NCBI GenBank assembly: GCA_045597125.1
Contig: JAZODR010000048.1
Coordinates: 1-31,507 of the forward strand
DNA length: 31,507 bases
DNA from: RGIG5579 sp045597125
Lineage (GTDB): Bacteria > Bacillota > Clostridia > Oscillospirales > SIG627
Reading direction: 5' to 3'
Part shown: in pieces, positions 1 to 6,630 of the stretch
Layout of the letters: the number at the start of each line of letters is the position of its first letter
Numbering within the stretch: the first letter of the stretch is position 1
Made by a program: the position numbers and the translations under genes
The notes under the pieces: model-generated
The model's database searches: none
What the model saw: the letters and a program-made list of their open reading frames with translations, nothing else
Told to the model about the DNA's origin: nothing

Positions 1-1177
1 CAAACCCCATGTAAACATTGGTACCATTGGTCACGTTGACCACGGTAAGACCACTCTTACCGCTGCTATCACCAAGACTCTTTCTCTCTGCGACGGCAAG
101 GCTGAGTTTATGGCTTATGACCAGATCGACAACGCTCCCGAAGAAAGAGCAAGAGGTATCACGATCAACACCAGACACGTAGAGTACGAAACCGAGAACC
201 GTCACTACGCTCACGTTGACTGCCCCGGCCACGCTGACTACGTTAAGAACATGATTACCGGTGCTGCTCAGATGGACGGCGCTATTCTGGTTGTTGCTTC
301 TACCGACGGTCCTCTCCAGCAGACTCTCGAGTACATCCTGCTCGCTCGTCAGGTAGGCGTTCCCGCAATCGTAGTATTTATGAACAAGACCGATATGGTT
401 GACGACGAAGAGCTCCTCGAACTGGTTGAAATGGAGATCCGCGATCTTCTTTCCAAGCATGACTTCCCCGGTGACGATATCCCCGTTGTCAGAGGTTCTG
501 CAAGAGACGCTCTCGAGTCTGCTAACACCGATCCTTCCGCTCCCGAGTACGCTCCCATTCTCAAGCTGATGGAAGCTGTTGACTCCTACATTCCCACTCC
601 CGACCGTAAGGCTGATCAGCCCTTCTTGATGCCCGTTGAGGACGTATTCTCCATCACCGGTCGTGGTACTGTTGCTACCGGTAGAGTAGAGCGTGGCCAG
701 CTGAAGCTCGGCGACGAAATCGAAATCGTAGGTCTGAAGGAAACCAAGAAGTCCGTTGTTACCGGTATTGAAATGTTCCGTAAGCTTCTCGACTATGCTG
801 AAGCAGGCGACAACGTAGGTGTTCTTCTCCGTGGTATCGACAAGAAGGAGATTGAAAGAGGTCAGGTTCTTGCAAAACCCGGTTCTATCAATCCTCACAC
901 CAAGTTCGTTGGTCAGGTTTACGTTCTTACCGAGAAGGAAGGCGGACGTCATACTCCCTTCTTTAACAACTACAGACCTCAGTTCTATTTCAGAACTACC
1001 GACGTTACCGGTGTTATCTCTCTTCCTGCTGATGTTGAGATGTGCGCACCCGGCGATAACGTTGATATGAACGTTGAGCTGATTGCTCCCATCGCTATCG
1101 AAAAGGGTCTCCGCTTCGCTATCCGTGAAGGCGGTAGAACCGTTGGTTCCGGTGTTGTTACCGAGATTCTCGGCTAA
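1..1177 (+). CDS. tuf: Elongation factor Tu, 5'-truncated by the window edge
   Basis: EF-Tu is the GTPase that delivers aminoacyl-tRNA to the ribosomal A site. The reading frame is open from the first base, which is the last base of a codon; only about ten N-terminal residues are missing. Visible motifs are the P-loop GHVDHGKT, the effector-region stretch ERARGITI, the G3 motif DCPGHADY and the G4 motif NKTD (many EF-Tus have NKCD). Domains 2 and 3 follow through to the typical ending with GGRTVGSGVVT. About 391 residues remain, against a usual total near 400. Codon use is strongly biased, as expected of a very highly expressed gene. The stop codon lies only 9 nt before an FMN riboswitch, and no separate tuf terminator is visible. 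Confidence 0.98.
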   Translation, partial: KPHVNIGTIGHVDHGKTTLTAAITKTLSLCDGKAEFMAYDQIDNAPEERARGITINTRHVEYETENRHYAHVDCPGHADYVKNMITGAAQMDGAILVVASTDGPLQQTLEYILLARQVGVPAIVVFMNKTDMVDDEELLELVEMEIRDLLSKHDFPGDDIPVVRGSARDALESANTDPSAPEYAPILKLMEAVDSYIPTPDRKADQPFLMPVEDVFSITGRGTVATGRVERGQLKLGDEIEIVGLKETKKSVVTGIEMFRKLLDYAEAGDNVGVLLRGIDKKEIERGQVLAKPGSINPHTKFVGQVYVLTEKEGGRHTPFFNNYRPQFYFRTTDVTGVISLPADVEMCAPGDNVDMNVELIAPIAIEKGLRFAIREGGRTVGSGVVTEILG

Positions 1178-1186
1178 TTGAATATT

Positions 1187-1292
1187 GATCTTCAGGGGTT
1201 GGTGTAATTCCACACCGGTGGTAAAGTCCACGAGCGAAAGCTGAGCAGGCGAAATTCCTGCACCGACGGTATAGTCCGGATGGTAGAAGGTC
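1187..1292 (+). promoter_or_regulatory. FMN riboswitch (RFN element)
   Basis: The sequence carries the conserved RFN core blocks: a GGGGTTGGTG-type entry, AATTCCACACCGG, GGTAAAGTCC, GAGCGAAAGCTGAG, AAATTCCTGCACCGACGG and TAGTCCGGATGGTAGAAGG. The closing P1 stem is formed by 1187-1193 (GATCTTC) with 1286-1292 (GAAGGTC). RFN elements bind flavin mononucleotide and repress riboflavin synthesis or transport genes. The next gene downstream is the riboflavin transporter ribU, which fits. Confidence 0.95.
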
Positions 1293-1295
1293 AGT

Positions 1296-1357
1296 TGTAA
1301 CATTCGTTACGTTTTTATGGCACCCCTGCAACTTGTTTGCAGGGGTGTTTTTATTTT
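1296..1357 (+). terminator. Riboswitch expression platform with intrinsic terminator
   Basis: A perfect 11-bp stem (1321-1331 with 1337-1347, CACCCCTGCAA / TTGCAGGGGTG, 5-nt loop) is followed by a T-rich run at 1348-1357. A smaller hairpin (1297-1301 with 1306-1310) followed by TTTTT lies just upstream. This is the likely FMN-controlled transcription terminator for ribU. The ribU Shine-Dalgarno starts immediately after the T-run. Confidence 0.85.
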
Positions 1358-1366
1358 GGAGGAGAT

Positions 1367-1948
1367 ATGAAAAATCGAACTCTTATTGCAAAGATTGCAG
1401 TGATTGCTGCCTTGGCGGGGGTAATCAATCTTTTTACGGTGCCTCTACCGTTCTTTCCGCCATTTTACGAGCTTGATCTTTCCGATGTTGTAGTTCTTAT
1501 CGGCGGATTTCATCTGGGTCCTTGGGCAGTTTTTGCAATGGAAGGAATCAAGCAGCTAATTAATATTTCTGTCAATGGTACCATGACGGCTTTTGTTGGA
1601 GAAATTGCCAATTTTTTAATGGGAGTAGTATTTGTGTTTCCTGCTGCTTTTATTTATAGGAAGAAAAAAAACTTTCGCCGTGCATTGGTTGGTTTGAGTG
1701 TTGGCCTTTTATGCCTTGTTTTGACCTCGGCGATTCTCAATTATTGTTTTCTCATACCCGCTTATGCTAAGGTATTTGGTTTTGATGTTGTGATGAATAT
1801 GGCAAAGGGTGTCATTCCCGCAATCAAGGATTTGAAAACCTTGGTCCTTTTTGCAACGGTTCCTTTTAATCTTTTTAAGGGGGTCATTTGCTCATTGGTT
1901 ACGGTTTTACTTTATAAAAAAATTTCTCCTCTTTTGAAAAAATGGTAA
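1367..1948 (+). CDS. ribU: Riboflavin ECF transporter S component RibU
   Basis: RibU is the membrane substrate-binding subunit of an energy-coupling-factor transporter for riboflavin; it needs EcfA/EcfA'/EcfT, which are not in this window. The 193-residue protein is mostly hydrophobic with about five or six predicted membrane segments. Features typical of RibU are ELDLSDV near residue 36, a GPWAVFAMEGIKQLIN-like stretch, VGEIANFLMG and PFNLFKGV near the C-terminus. I chose the ATG at 1367 because it has GGAGGAG at proper spacing; an upstream in-frame TTG at 1337 lies inside the terminator stem and would code through it. Its stop overlaps the next gene by 7 nt. Expression is very likely repressed by FMN through the upstream riboswitch. 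Confidence 0.93.
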   Translation: MKNRTLIAKIAVIAALAGVINLFTVPLPFFPPFYELDLSDVVVLIGGFHLGPWAVFAMEGIKQLINISVNGTMTAFVGEIANFLMGVVFVFPAAFIYRKKKNFRRALVGLSVGLLCLVLTSAILNYCFLIPAYAKVFGFDVVMNMAKGVIPAIKDLKTLVLFATVPFNLFKGVICSLVTVLLYKKISPLLKKW

Positions 1949-2493
1949 AAACAATAATTGAAAAATTGCTTTCCGAAAAAGAGAGAGTTGTTGTAGCCAT
2001 TGATGGCCCTTGCGCTTCGGGGAAAACTACTCTGGCAAATTCTTTGCAGGAAAAATATGATTGCAACGTGATTCATATGGATGATTTTTTCCTGCGTCCT
2101 GAGCAAAGAACGCCTCAGCGATTATCAGAGGTGGGCGGTAACGTGGATCGGGAACGATTTTGGGATGAGGTAATCACACCGCTTATCCGATTGGAGGATT
2201 TTTCATATCGTCCCTATGTATGTAAGAGTGGGAAATTGGGGGATGAAATTTTGGTTCCTCGGAAAAAAATGTACGTGATTGAGGGAAGCTATAGCCATCA
2301 TCCTTTTTTTGGAGCATTTGTGTATGACCTTCGCATATTTTTGAAAATCAGTCCGGAAAAACAAAGGGAACGTTTGCTTTCGCGTGACCCCGAAAAATTG
2401 GATCGTTTTTTGACGGAATGGATTCCGATGGAAACGGCGTATTTTGAAAAATTTCATATTAAAGACTACGCAGATCTTTGCGTGGAACTATAG
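1942..2493 (+). CDS. P-loop kinase, uridine kinase-like family, substrate unknown
   Basis: This 183-residue protein has a Walker A motif GPCASGKTT (residues 22-30) preceded by a hydrophobic beta strand, then HMDDFF around residue 46, which resembles the substrate-contacting region of uridine kinase and phosphoribulokinase-type P-loop kinases. A YVIEGSYS-type strand and a basic REERLLSRD-like lid region follow. The start ATG overlaps the ribU stop (ATGGTAA), so the two are probably translationally coupled and under the same FMN riboswitch. The family usually phosphorylates a nucleoside or small metabolite. The pairing with ribU raises the possibility of a flavin- or vitamin-related substrate, but nothing in the sequence proves it. 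A terminator follows directly after the stop. Confidence 0.75.
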   Translation: MVKTIIEKLLSEKERVVVAIDGPCASGKTTLANSLQEKYDCNVIHMDDFFLRPEQRTPQRLSEVGGNVDRERFWDEVITPLIRLEDFSYRPYVCKSGKLGDEILVPRKKMYVIEGSYSHHPFFGAFVYDLRIFLKISPEKQRERLLSRDPEKLDRFLTEWIPMETAYFEKFHIKDYADLCVEL

Positions 2494-2529
2494 ACGGGCT
2501 CGTGTAAAGAGCCCGTTATTAATTTTTTC
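2494..2529 (+). terminator. Intrinsic terminator of the ribU operon
   Basis: An 8-bp GC-rich stem, ACGGGCTC (2494-2501) with GAGCCCGT (2509-2516), has a 7-nt loop and is followed by TATTAATTTTTT. It begins at the base after the kinase stop codon. Confidence 0.88.
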
Positions 2530-2540
2530 TCATTTTTCTC

Positions 2541-2568
2541 TTGACAAAAGAAATTTTTTTGGTATAAT
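2541..2568 (+). promoter_or_regulatory. Sigma-A-type promoter of ylxM-ffh-rpsP-khpA
   Basis: Perfect consensus boxes: TTGACA at 2541-2546 and TATAAT at 2563-2568, with a 16-bp spacer. It lies between the ribU-operon terminator and the ylxM Shine-Dalgarno. Confidence 0.9.
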
Positions 2569-2611
2569 ATTCGAGTGTAAAGAAAAAATATTTACAGAAG
2601 GAGAATCAAAT

Positions 2612-2920
2612 TTGTTTGAGAAGGATTTGTCCCTATCCCTTTTGTACGATATTTATGCACCCCTTCTTTCCGAGAAAAAGCGAGAAGTTTTTGAAGGGTA
2701 TTACCTCTCCGATCTTTCTCTTTCGGAAATTGCACAAGACACGGGTACCAGCCGTCAGGCGGTACGGGATTTGATTACCCGCACTTGCGCTGAGCTTCGT
2801 GAATACGAGATGAAGCTGGGACTTCTTGCCAAGCGCAAGGAGCTTTCTAATCTGTGTAAGCAAGCGGAGGAGGCGGGTGCTTCAAGGGAGATTTTGGATC
2901 ATATCCGAGAAATACTGTAG
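2612..2920 (+). CDS. ylxM: YlxM-family helix-turn-helix protein, SRP-associated
   Basis: A 102-residue protein of the UPF0122/YlxM (p13) family, whose members sit next to ffh or ftsY and are linked to the signal recognition particle pathway. A sigma-70 region-4-like helix-turn-helix is visible at about residues 34-62 (LSLSEIAQDTGTSRQAVRDL), followed by a charged helical C-terminus. I chose the TTG at 2612 because AGAAGGAG lies just upstream at proper spacing and the protein then begins FEKDLSLSLLYDIY, as in family members; a longer in-frame extension would run through the promoter. The stop codon overlaps the ffh Shine-Dalgarno (TAGGAGGG), so the two are tightly coupled. Confidence 0.9.
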   Translation: MFEKDLSLSLLYDIYAPLLSEKKREVFEGYYLSDLSLSEIAQDTGTSRQAVRDLITRTCAELREYEMKLGLLAKRKELSNLCKQAEEAGASREILDHIREIL

Positions 2921-2929
2921 GAGGGTACC

Positions 2930-4255
2930 ATGTTTCAAAGCTTGATGGATAAGATGGCTTCTGCTCTTGGTTCTTTTAAGAACAAGGGCAAACTTACTCC
3001 TGCTGATGTGAAGGCGGGAATGCGCCAGATCAAGCTTGCCCTTTTGGAAGCGGATGTCAATTTTAAGGTAGTAAAAGAATTTGTAGGCCGCGTCAGCGAT
3101 CGAGCCGTTGGCTCTGAGGTGTTGGAAAGCCTTCTGCCTCATCAGCAGATTGTGAAGATTGTGCGCGAAGAGCTTGTTGCCATAATGGGAGAAAAGAGTG
3201 AGAAGCTTGCGGTCTCGCCCAAATTGCCTACCGTAATTATGATGTGCGGTCTGCAGGGTAGTGGTAAAACGACTCATTCCGCAAAACTTGCAAAGATGCT
3301 GAAAAAGCAGGGAAAGCGTCCCTTGCTGGTTGCTTGTGACGTGTACCGACCTGCTGCAATCACCCAGTTGAAGGTGGTAGGCGAGCAGGTGGAGACTCCT
3401 GTGTTTTCTATTGATGATTGTAAAGATGTTGTCCGAATTGCCCGCGAAGGTGTAAAGTACGCTGAGAATGGCGCTTACGATACGGTCATTCTTGATACGG
3501 CAGGCCGTCTGCACGTAGATGAAGAATTGATGGATGAGCTGAAGCGAGTTAAGGCACAGGTGAATCCCACTGAGATTCTTTTGGTGGTGGATGCTATGAC
3601 CGGTCAGGATGCGGTGAACGTGGCAGAAAGCTTCAACAGCCTTTTGGATATTACCGGTGTGATTCTGACGAAGCTGGATGGCGATACGCGAGGCGGCGCA
3701 GCTCTTTCTGTGCGTTATGTTACAGGAAAGCCCATTAAATTTATTGGTGTTGGAGAAAAACTGGATCAGATTGAGCCTTTTTATCCCGACCGAATGGCAA
3801 GTCGTATTATTGGTATGGGCGACGTGCTGACTCTCATTGATAAGGCGGAGGCCGCTTTTGATGAGAAAAAAGCAAAAGAAATGGAGCAAAAGCTTCGACA
3901 AAATGCTTTTACGTTGGAAGACTATATGGAACAGTTCGACCAGCTGAAGAATATGGGCCCATTGGAGCAGATTATGGGAATGATTCCCGGTATGAAGCTC
4001 GGTGCGCTAAAGGATGCCAATTTCGACGACAAACAAATCGATCGAACCAAGGCGATTATCCAGTCTATGACTCCTAAGGAACGGCAAAAGCCCGATATTA
4101 TTAATGCTTCCCGCCGCCGCAGAATTGCGGCAGGTTGTGGACAAACTGTGGAAGATGTGAATCGGTTGCTTCGTCAATATGAGCAGATGAATAAAATGAT
4201 GAAGCAGTTGTCCGGTAAAAAAGGAAAATTTGGCAGAATGAAATTCCCGTTTTAA
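2930..4255 (+). CDS. ffh: Signal recognition particle GTPase Ffh (SRP54)
   Basis: Ffh binds signal sequences of nascent membrane proteins together with 4.5S/6S RNA and docks to FtsY for delivery to SecYEG. The 441-residue protein has the usual N domain (about residues 1-90), a G domain with P-loop GLQGSGKTT (107-115), DTAGR (from 189) and TKLDG (from 247), and a methionine-rich M domain from about residue 300, with a basic SRRRRIAAG RNA-binding stretch. Length is typical. The start ATG has TAGGAGGG upstream. Genes ylxM before and rpsP after match the conserved Firmicutes arrangement. Confidence 0.98.
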   Translation: MFQSLMDKMASALGSFKNKGKLTPADVKAGMRQIKLALLEADVNFKVVKEFVGRVSDRAVGSEVLESLLPHQQIVKIVREELVAIMGEKSEKLAVSPKLPTVIMMCGLQGSGKTTHSAKLAKMLKKQGKRPLLVACDVYRPAAITQLKVVGEQVETPVFSIDDCKDVVRIAREGVKYAENGAYDTVILDTAGRLHVDEELMDELKRVKAQVNPTEILLVVDAMTGQDAVNVAESFNSLLDITGVILTKLDGDTRGGAALSVRYVTGKPIKFIGVGEKLDQIEPFYPDRMASRIIGMGDVLTLIDKAEAAFDEKKAKEMEQKLRQNAFTLEDYMEQFDQLKNMGPLEQIMGMIPGMKLGALKDANFDDKQIDRTKAIIQSMTPKERQKPDIINASRRRRIAAGCGQTVEDVNRLLRQYEQMNKMMKQLSGKKGKFGRMKFPF

Positions 4256-4290
4256 CGGGATTTTATAAGAGATTTGAAGGAGGTGAAATC

Positions 4291-4536
4291 ATGGCAGTAA
4301 AGATCAGATTGAGAAGAATGGGTGCTAAGAAGGCTCCTTTCTACCGTGTTGTTGTTGCAGATTCCCGTTATCCCCGCGATGGTAGATTCATCGAGGAGAT
4401 CGGTACTTACAATCCCCTTATGGACCCCCCTGCAATCAATATCGACGTAGAAGCAGCTAAAAAGTGGATCGCCAACGGCGCACAGCCTACCGAAACCGCA
4501 AAGAGCATTCTGAAGAAGAGCGGCGCCATTGACTAA
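4291..4536 (+). CDS. rpsP: 30S ribosomal protein S16
   Basis: S16 is a small-subunit protein bound early in 30S assembly. The 81-residue product has the family signature from the N-terminus (MAVKIRLRRMGAKKAPFYRV) and the IGTYNP motif. The ATG is preceded by GAAGGAGGTG. It is cotranscribed with ffh and khpA; its codon use is more strongly biased than that of ffh, as expected for a ribosomal protein. Confidence 0.98.
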   Translation: MAVKIRLRRMGAKKAPFYRVVVADSRYPRDGRFIEEIGTYNPLMDPPAINIDVEAAKKWIANGAQPTETAKSILKKSGAID

Positions 4537-4549
4537 TCAAGGAGAAACT

Positions 4550-4777
4550 ATGAAACAGATACTCATTGATATTGCCAAGGCACTTGTGACCAAGCCCGAT
4601 GAGGTGGTTGTTGCTGAGCGAATGGATGGGAACATTCTCCATCTTGAGCTTAGTGTGGCACCTGAAGATATGGGCAAAGTGATCGGCAAGCAGGGAAGAA
4701 TTGCGAAAGCGATTCGTTCCGTTATGAAAGCTTGTGCCACGAAAGAAAATGTCAAGGTTATGGTAGACATTATCTAA
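4550..4777 (+). CDS. khpA: KH-domain RNA-binding protein KhpA (YlqC)
   Basis: A 75-residue single KH-domain protein. The RNA-binding GKQG loop sits at about residues 46-49 within GKVIGKQGRIAKAIR. KhpA proteins bind RNA, often as a heterodimer with KhpB/Jag, and affect cell division and sRNA biology in Gram-positives. I chose the ATG at 4550, which has AAGGAGA upstream; a TTG at 4529 in the same frame would overlap rpsP and lacks a ribosome binding site. In Bacillus this gene is followed by ylqD-rimM-trmD-rplS; here a terminator follows immediately and those genes are absent. Confidence 0.93.
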   Translation: MKQILIDIAKALVTKPDEVVVAERMDGNILHLELSVAPEDMGKVIGKQGRIAKAIRSVMKACATKENVKVMVDII

Positions 4778-4783
4778 GCCTGG

Positions 4784-4823
4784 GCAAAAGAAAGACAGGG
4801 AGTTATCCCTGTCTTTCTTTTGC
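4784..4823. terminator. Bidirectional terminator between khpA and a convergent gene
   Basis: A perfect 18-bp stem (4784-4801 with 4806-4823) has a GTTA loop. Because the outer stem is A-rich on one arm and T-rich on the other, each strand reads as a GC-rich core (GACAGGG/CCCTGTC) followed by a T-rich run, so it can stop transcription both ways. The stop codon of the minus-strand gene (4803-4805) lies in the loop. Confidence 0.88.
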
Positions 4824-5183
4824 GCTAAACATTGTAAGGGGAATTAAACTAAGCAGAAACCAGAAAAAGGTGAACAGAGGGCAAATCTGTCCGGAAAGGT
4901 TGAGAAATCGGTCTGAGTAATCCCAAACGGAAAGCTTCAGGGATAGGTTGACAATTACACCGCAGATGAATTCCAACTGAGTGATCAGAATTGCCGAGAA
5001 AAAAGCTTTTTGCAAAATTCGCCCTCTGCTGAGACAATTGTGGGTGAAATAAATTGCGCAAAGGCAGATTCCTCCTAAAATACTCATTGAAATATGGGTG
5101 CGCCCGCGGGCGATTAATTCAATTAAGGGATATAAAATACTTCCCAAAAAATAACAAAGTATATAGCCAACAGTTTTTTTCAT
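4803..5183 (-). CDS. Small integral membrane protein, ABC_trans_CmpB-like (PF06541) family
   Basis: A 126-residue hydrophobic protein with about four predicted membrane segments. The stretches GSILYPLIELIARGRTHIS, FICGVIVN and WDYSDRFLNLSGQICPLF match the pattern of the family annotated as putative ABC-transporter type IV (CmpB-like), common in Firmicutes and of unproven function. I start at 5183 because the minus strand has AGAAGGAG just upstream; an in-frame ATG at 5210 has no such site. It is convergent with khpA and its last six codons are encoded inside the shared terminator stem. The family assignment is by motif recall only. Confidence 0.65.
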   Translation of the reverse strand: MKKTVGYILCYFLGSILYPLIELIARGRTHISMSILGGICLCAIYFTHNCLSRGRILQKAFFSAILITQLEFICGVIVNLSLKLSVWDYSDRFLNLSGQICPLFTFFWFLLSLIPLTMFSAKERQG

Positions 5184-5305
5184 TATATTGCTCCTTCTAC
5201 TGTAAATCATTTATTATTATGAAGCAAAAATAACGGGAAAAATGCGAAAAAAACCATATAAATATGGTTAAAATTGTAAATATTTTTTGAATTCGAAAAA
5301 ATCTA
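5184..5305. other. Divergent intergenic region upstream of the S10 operon promoter
   Basis: AT-rich spacer between the minus-strand membrane gene and the S10 promoter. It holds an AT-rich hairpin (AACCATA 5252-5258 with TATGGTT 5263-5269). On the minus strand this is followed by a T-run, so it could act as a weak attenuator ahead of the membrane gene. I see no convincing minus-strand promoter and no gene. Confidence 0.4.
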
Positions 5306-5334
5306 TTGCATTTTTTATGCGTATTATCTATAAT
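5306..5334 (+). promoter_or_regulatory. Promoter of the S10-spc-alpha supercluster
   Basis: TTGCAT (5306-5311) and TATAAT (5329-5334), with a 17-bp spacer. It is the only good promoter I find ahead of rpsJ and leaves an untranslated leader of about 245 nt. Confidence 0.82.
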
Positions 5335-5340
5335 ATACTG

Positions 5341-5587
5341 GCTTTGATGTGCTGAGAAGCGGGAGGTTGCTGCGTAAAATGCAGGTTTTTCCGTGGAGTA
5401 TGTCCGGTTGATCGGGCGAAAGCAAGCTTGTGCTGCTTTCTCCGCCTGAGGCATCCGCCTGAGGCGGAGTCATTTACTGAGGGTGAAAAGAAACACCCGA
5501 AGGCGTATATAGCGCAAATTTGCGCTTCCCGTCAAAGCAAATCATGCTACCACTTGCGGGTAAGCAAATATTTTAAGGAGGCAAAAA
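5341..5587 (+). promoter_or_regulatory. Long structured 5' leader of the S10 operon
   Basis: About 245 nt of transcribed, apparently untranslated leader. Visible structures are a hairpin at 5440-5469 (13-nt arms with one mismatch, ATCC loop, made from a near-direct repeat of CGCCTGAGGC), a GGGTG/CACCC stem (5481-5485 with 5494-5498) and a perfect 16-nt palindrome at 5511-5526. The rpsJ Shine-Dalgarno AAGGAGG closes the leader. Ribosomal-protein leaders often carry autoregulatory sites; in E. coli, L4 binds the S10 leader. No known Firmicutes motif is assigned here, and an ORF overlapping the leader lacks coding character. Confidence 0.55.
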
Positions 5588-5902
5588 ATGGCAAAGAACG
5601 AAAAGATTCGCATCAGACTGAAGGCCTATGATCACACGATCATTGACCAGAGTGCGGAGAAGATTGTGGAAACTGCAAAGCGTCAGGGTTCTAAGGTATC
5701 GGGTCCCATCCCGCTGCCCACTGAAAAAGAAATCGTGACCATCTTGCGTGCAGTTCACAAGTACAAGGATTCCCGCGAACAGTTTGAATTGCGCACCCAC
5801 AAGAGACTCATTGACGTTCTCAACCCCTCTAAGGCAACTGTAGATGCGTTGATGTCAATCGAGCTCCCTGCCGGCGTTGAACTGGAATACAGATTCGAGT
5901 AA
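5588..5902 (+). CDS. rpsJ: 30S ribosomal protein S10
   Basis: S10 is a 30S head protein and, as NusE, a transcription antitermination factor. The 104-residue product has the conserved IRIRLKAYDHTIIDQS opening, SGPIPLPTEK and the RTHKRLIDVLNPSKAT loop region. The ATG follows AAGGAGGCAAAAA. It is the first gene of a 31-gene run of same-strand genes. A 75-nt spacer separates it from rplC, longer than most others in the cluster. Confidence 0.98.
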   Translation: MAKNEKIRIRLKAYDHTIIDQSAEKIVETAKRQGSKVSGPIPLPTEKEIVTILRAVHKYKDSREQFELRTHKRLIDVLNPSKATVDALMSIELPAGVELEYRFE

Positions 5903-5931
5903 GACGTCAAAACCCCGACCCGGAAACGAGT

Positions 5932-5966
5932 CATGTTGGACAAAGTTCAACCAATAACATGTTTTT
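5932..5966 (+). promoter_or_regulatory. Hairpin with T5 run in the rpsJ-rplC spacer
   Basis: CATGTT (5932-5937) pairs with AACATG (5956-5961), with a possible inner GTTG/CAAC alternative, and is followed directly by TTTTT. The stem is short and AT-rich, so it is at most a weak pause site or partial terminator placed ahead of the rplC Shine-Dalgarno. Confidence 0.4.
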
Positions 5967-5977
5967 AGGAGGAAAAA

Positions 5978-6607
5978 ATGAAGAAAGCAATCATTGGTAA
6001 GAAAATCGGAATGACCCAGATCTTTACTGAAAACGGTGCTGTTATCCCCGTTACTTTGATCGAGGCCGGTCCCTGTGCAGTAGTTCAGAAGAAAACCATG
6101 GACAAGGACGGTTACAGCGCACTTCAGCTCGGTTTTTCCGACATCGCAGAAAGAAAGCTGACCAACCCCGTAAAGGGACATTTTAAAAAGAGCGGCGTAG
6201 TTTACAAGAAGTATCTCAAAGAGTTTCGTCTTGAGAACGCCGACGAGAAGAACGTTGGCGATGTTATCACCGCTGACATTTTCGCAGAAGGCGAAAGCGT
6301 AGATGTAACCGGCATCACCAAGGGCCATGGTTACACCGGTGCCATCAAGAGATGGAATCTGCATCGTCTTCGTATGACCCACGGTACCGGCCCCGTTCAC
6401 CGTCAGTCCGGTTCTATGGGTGTTATTGATCCCGCCAGAATCTTTAAGAATAAGAAAATGGCAGGTCAGTATGGTAACGAACAGGTTACCATCCTCAACC
6501 TCAAGGTTGTTAAAATTGATGCGGAAAAGAATATTATCGCAGTTCGCGGCGCCATTCCCGGTGCAAAGAACGGAATCGTATTCATCCGTGACAGCGTAAA
6601 AGCTTAA
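5978..6607 (+). CDS. rplC: 50S ribosomal protein L3
   Basis: L3 initiates 50S assembly and reaches toward the peptidyl transferase centre. The 209-residue protein begins MKKAIIGKKIGMTQIF and contains the conserved loop region with HGTGPVHRQSGSMG and the GQYGNEQVTILNLKVV motif. AGGAGG precedes the ATG. Length is typical for the family (about 205-215). Confidence 0.98.
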   Translation: MKKAIIGKKIGMTQIFTENGAVIPVTLIEAGPCAVVQKKTMDKDGYSALQLGFSDIAERKLTNPVKGHFKKSGVVYKKYLKEFRLENADEKNVGDVITADIFAEGESVDVTGITKGHGYTGAIKRWNLHRLRMTHGTGPVHRQSGSMGVIDPARIFKNKKMAGQYGNEQVTILNLKVVKIDAEKNIIAVRGAIPGAKNGIVFIRDSVKA

Positions 6608-6630
6608 TCCAAGAGAAGGGAGAAAAATAA

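Noticed and set aside
4732..4920. Short plus-strand frame running through the khpA terminator
   Set aside because: Crosses an 18-bp terminator stem and the convergent membrane gene; no ribosome binding site.
5252..5269. AT-rich hairpin considered as a strong terminator upstream of the minus-strand membrane gene
   Set aside because: The stem has only two G-C pairs; the T-run on the minus strand is suggestive but the hairpin is too weak to call more than a possible attenuator.
5428..5631. Plus-strand open frame in the S10 leader overlapping rpsJ
   Set aside because: It runs through three hairpins into rpsJ in another frame, has no ribosome binding site and a non-protein-like composition. Treated as leader RNA.
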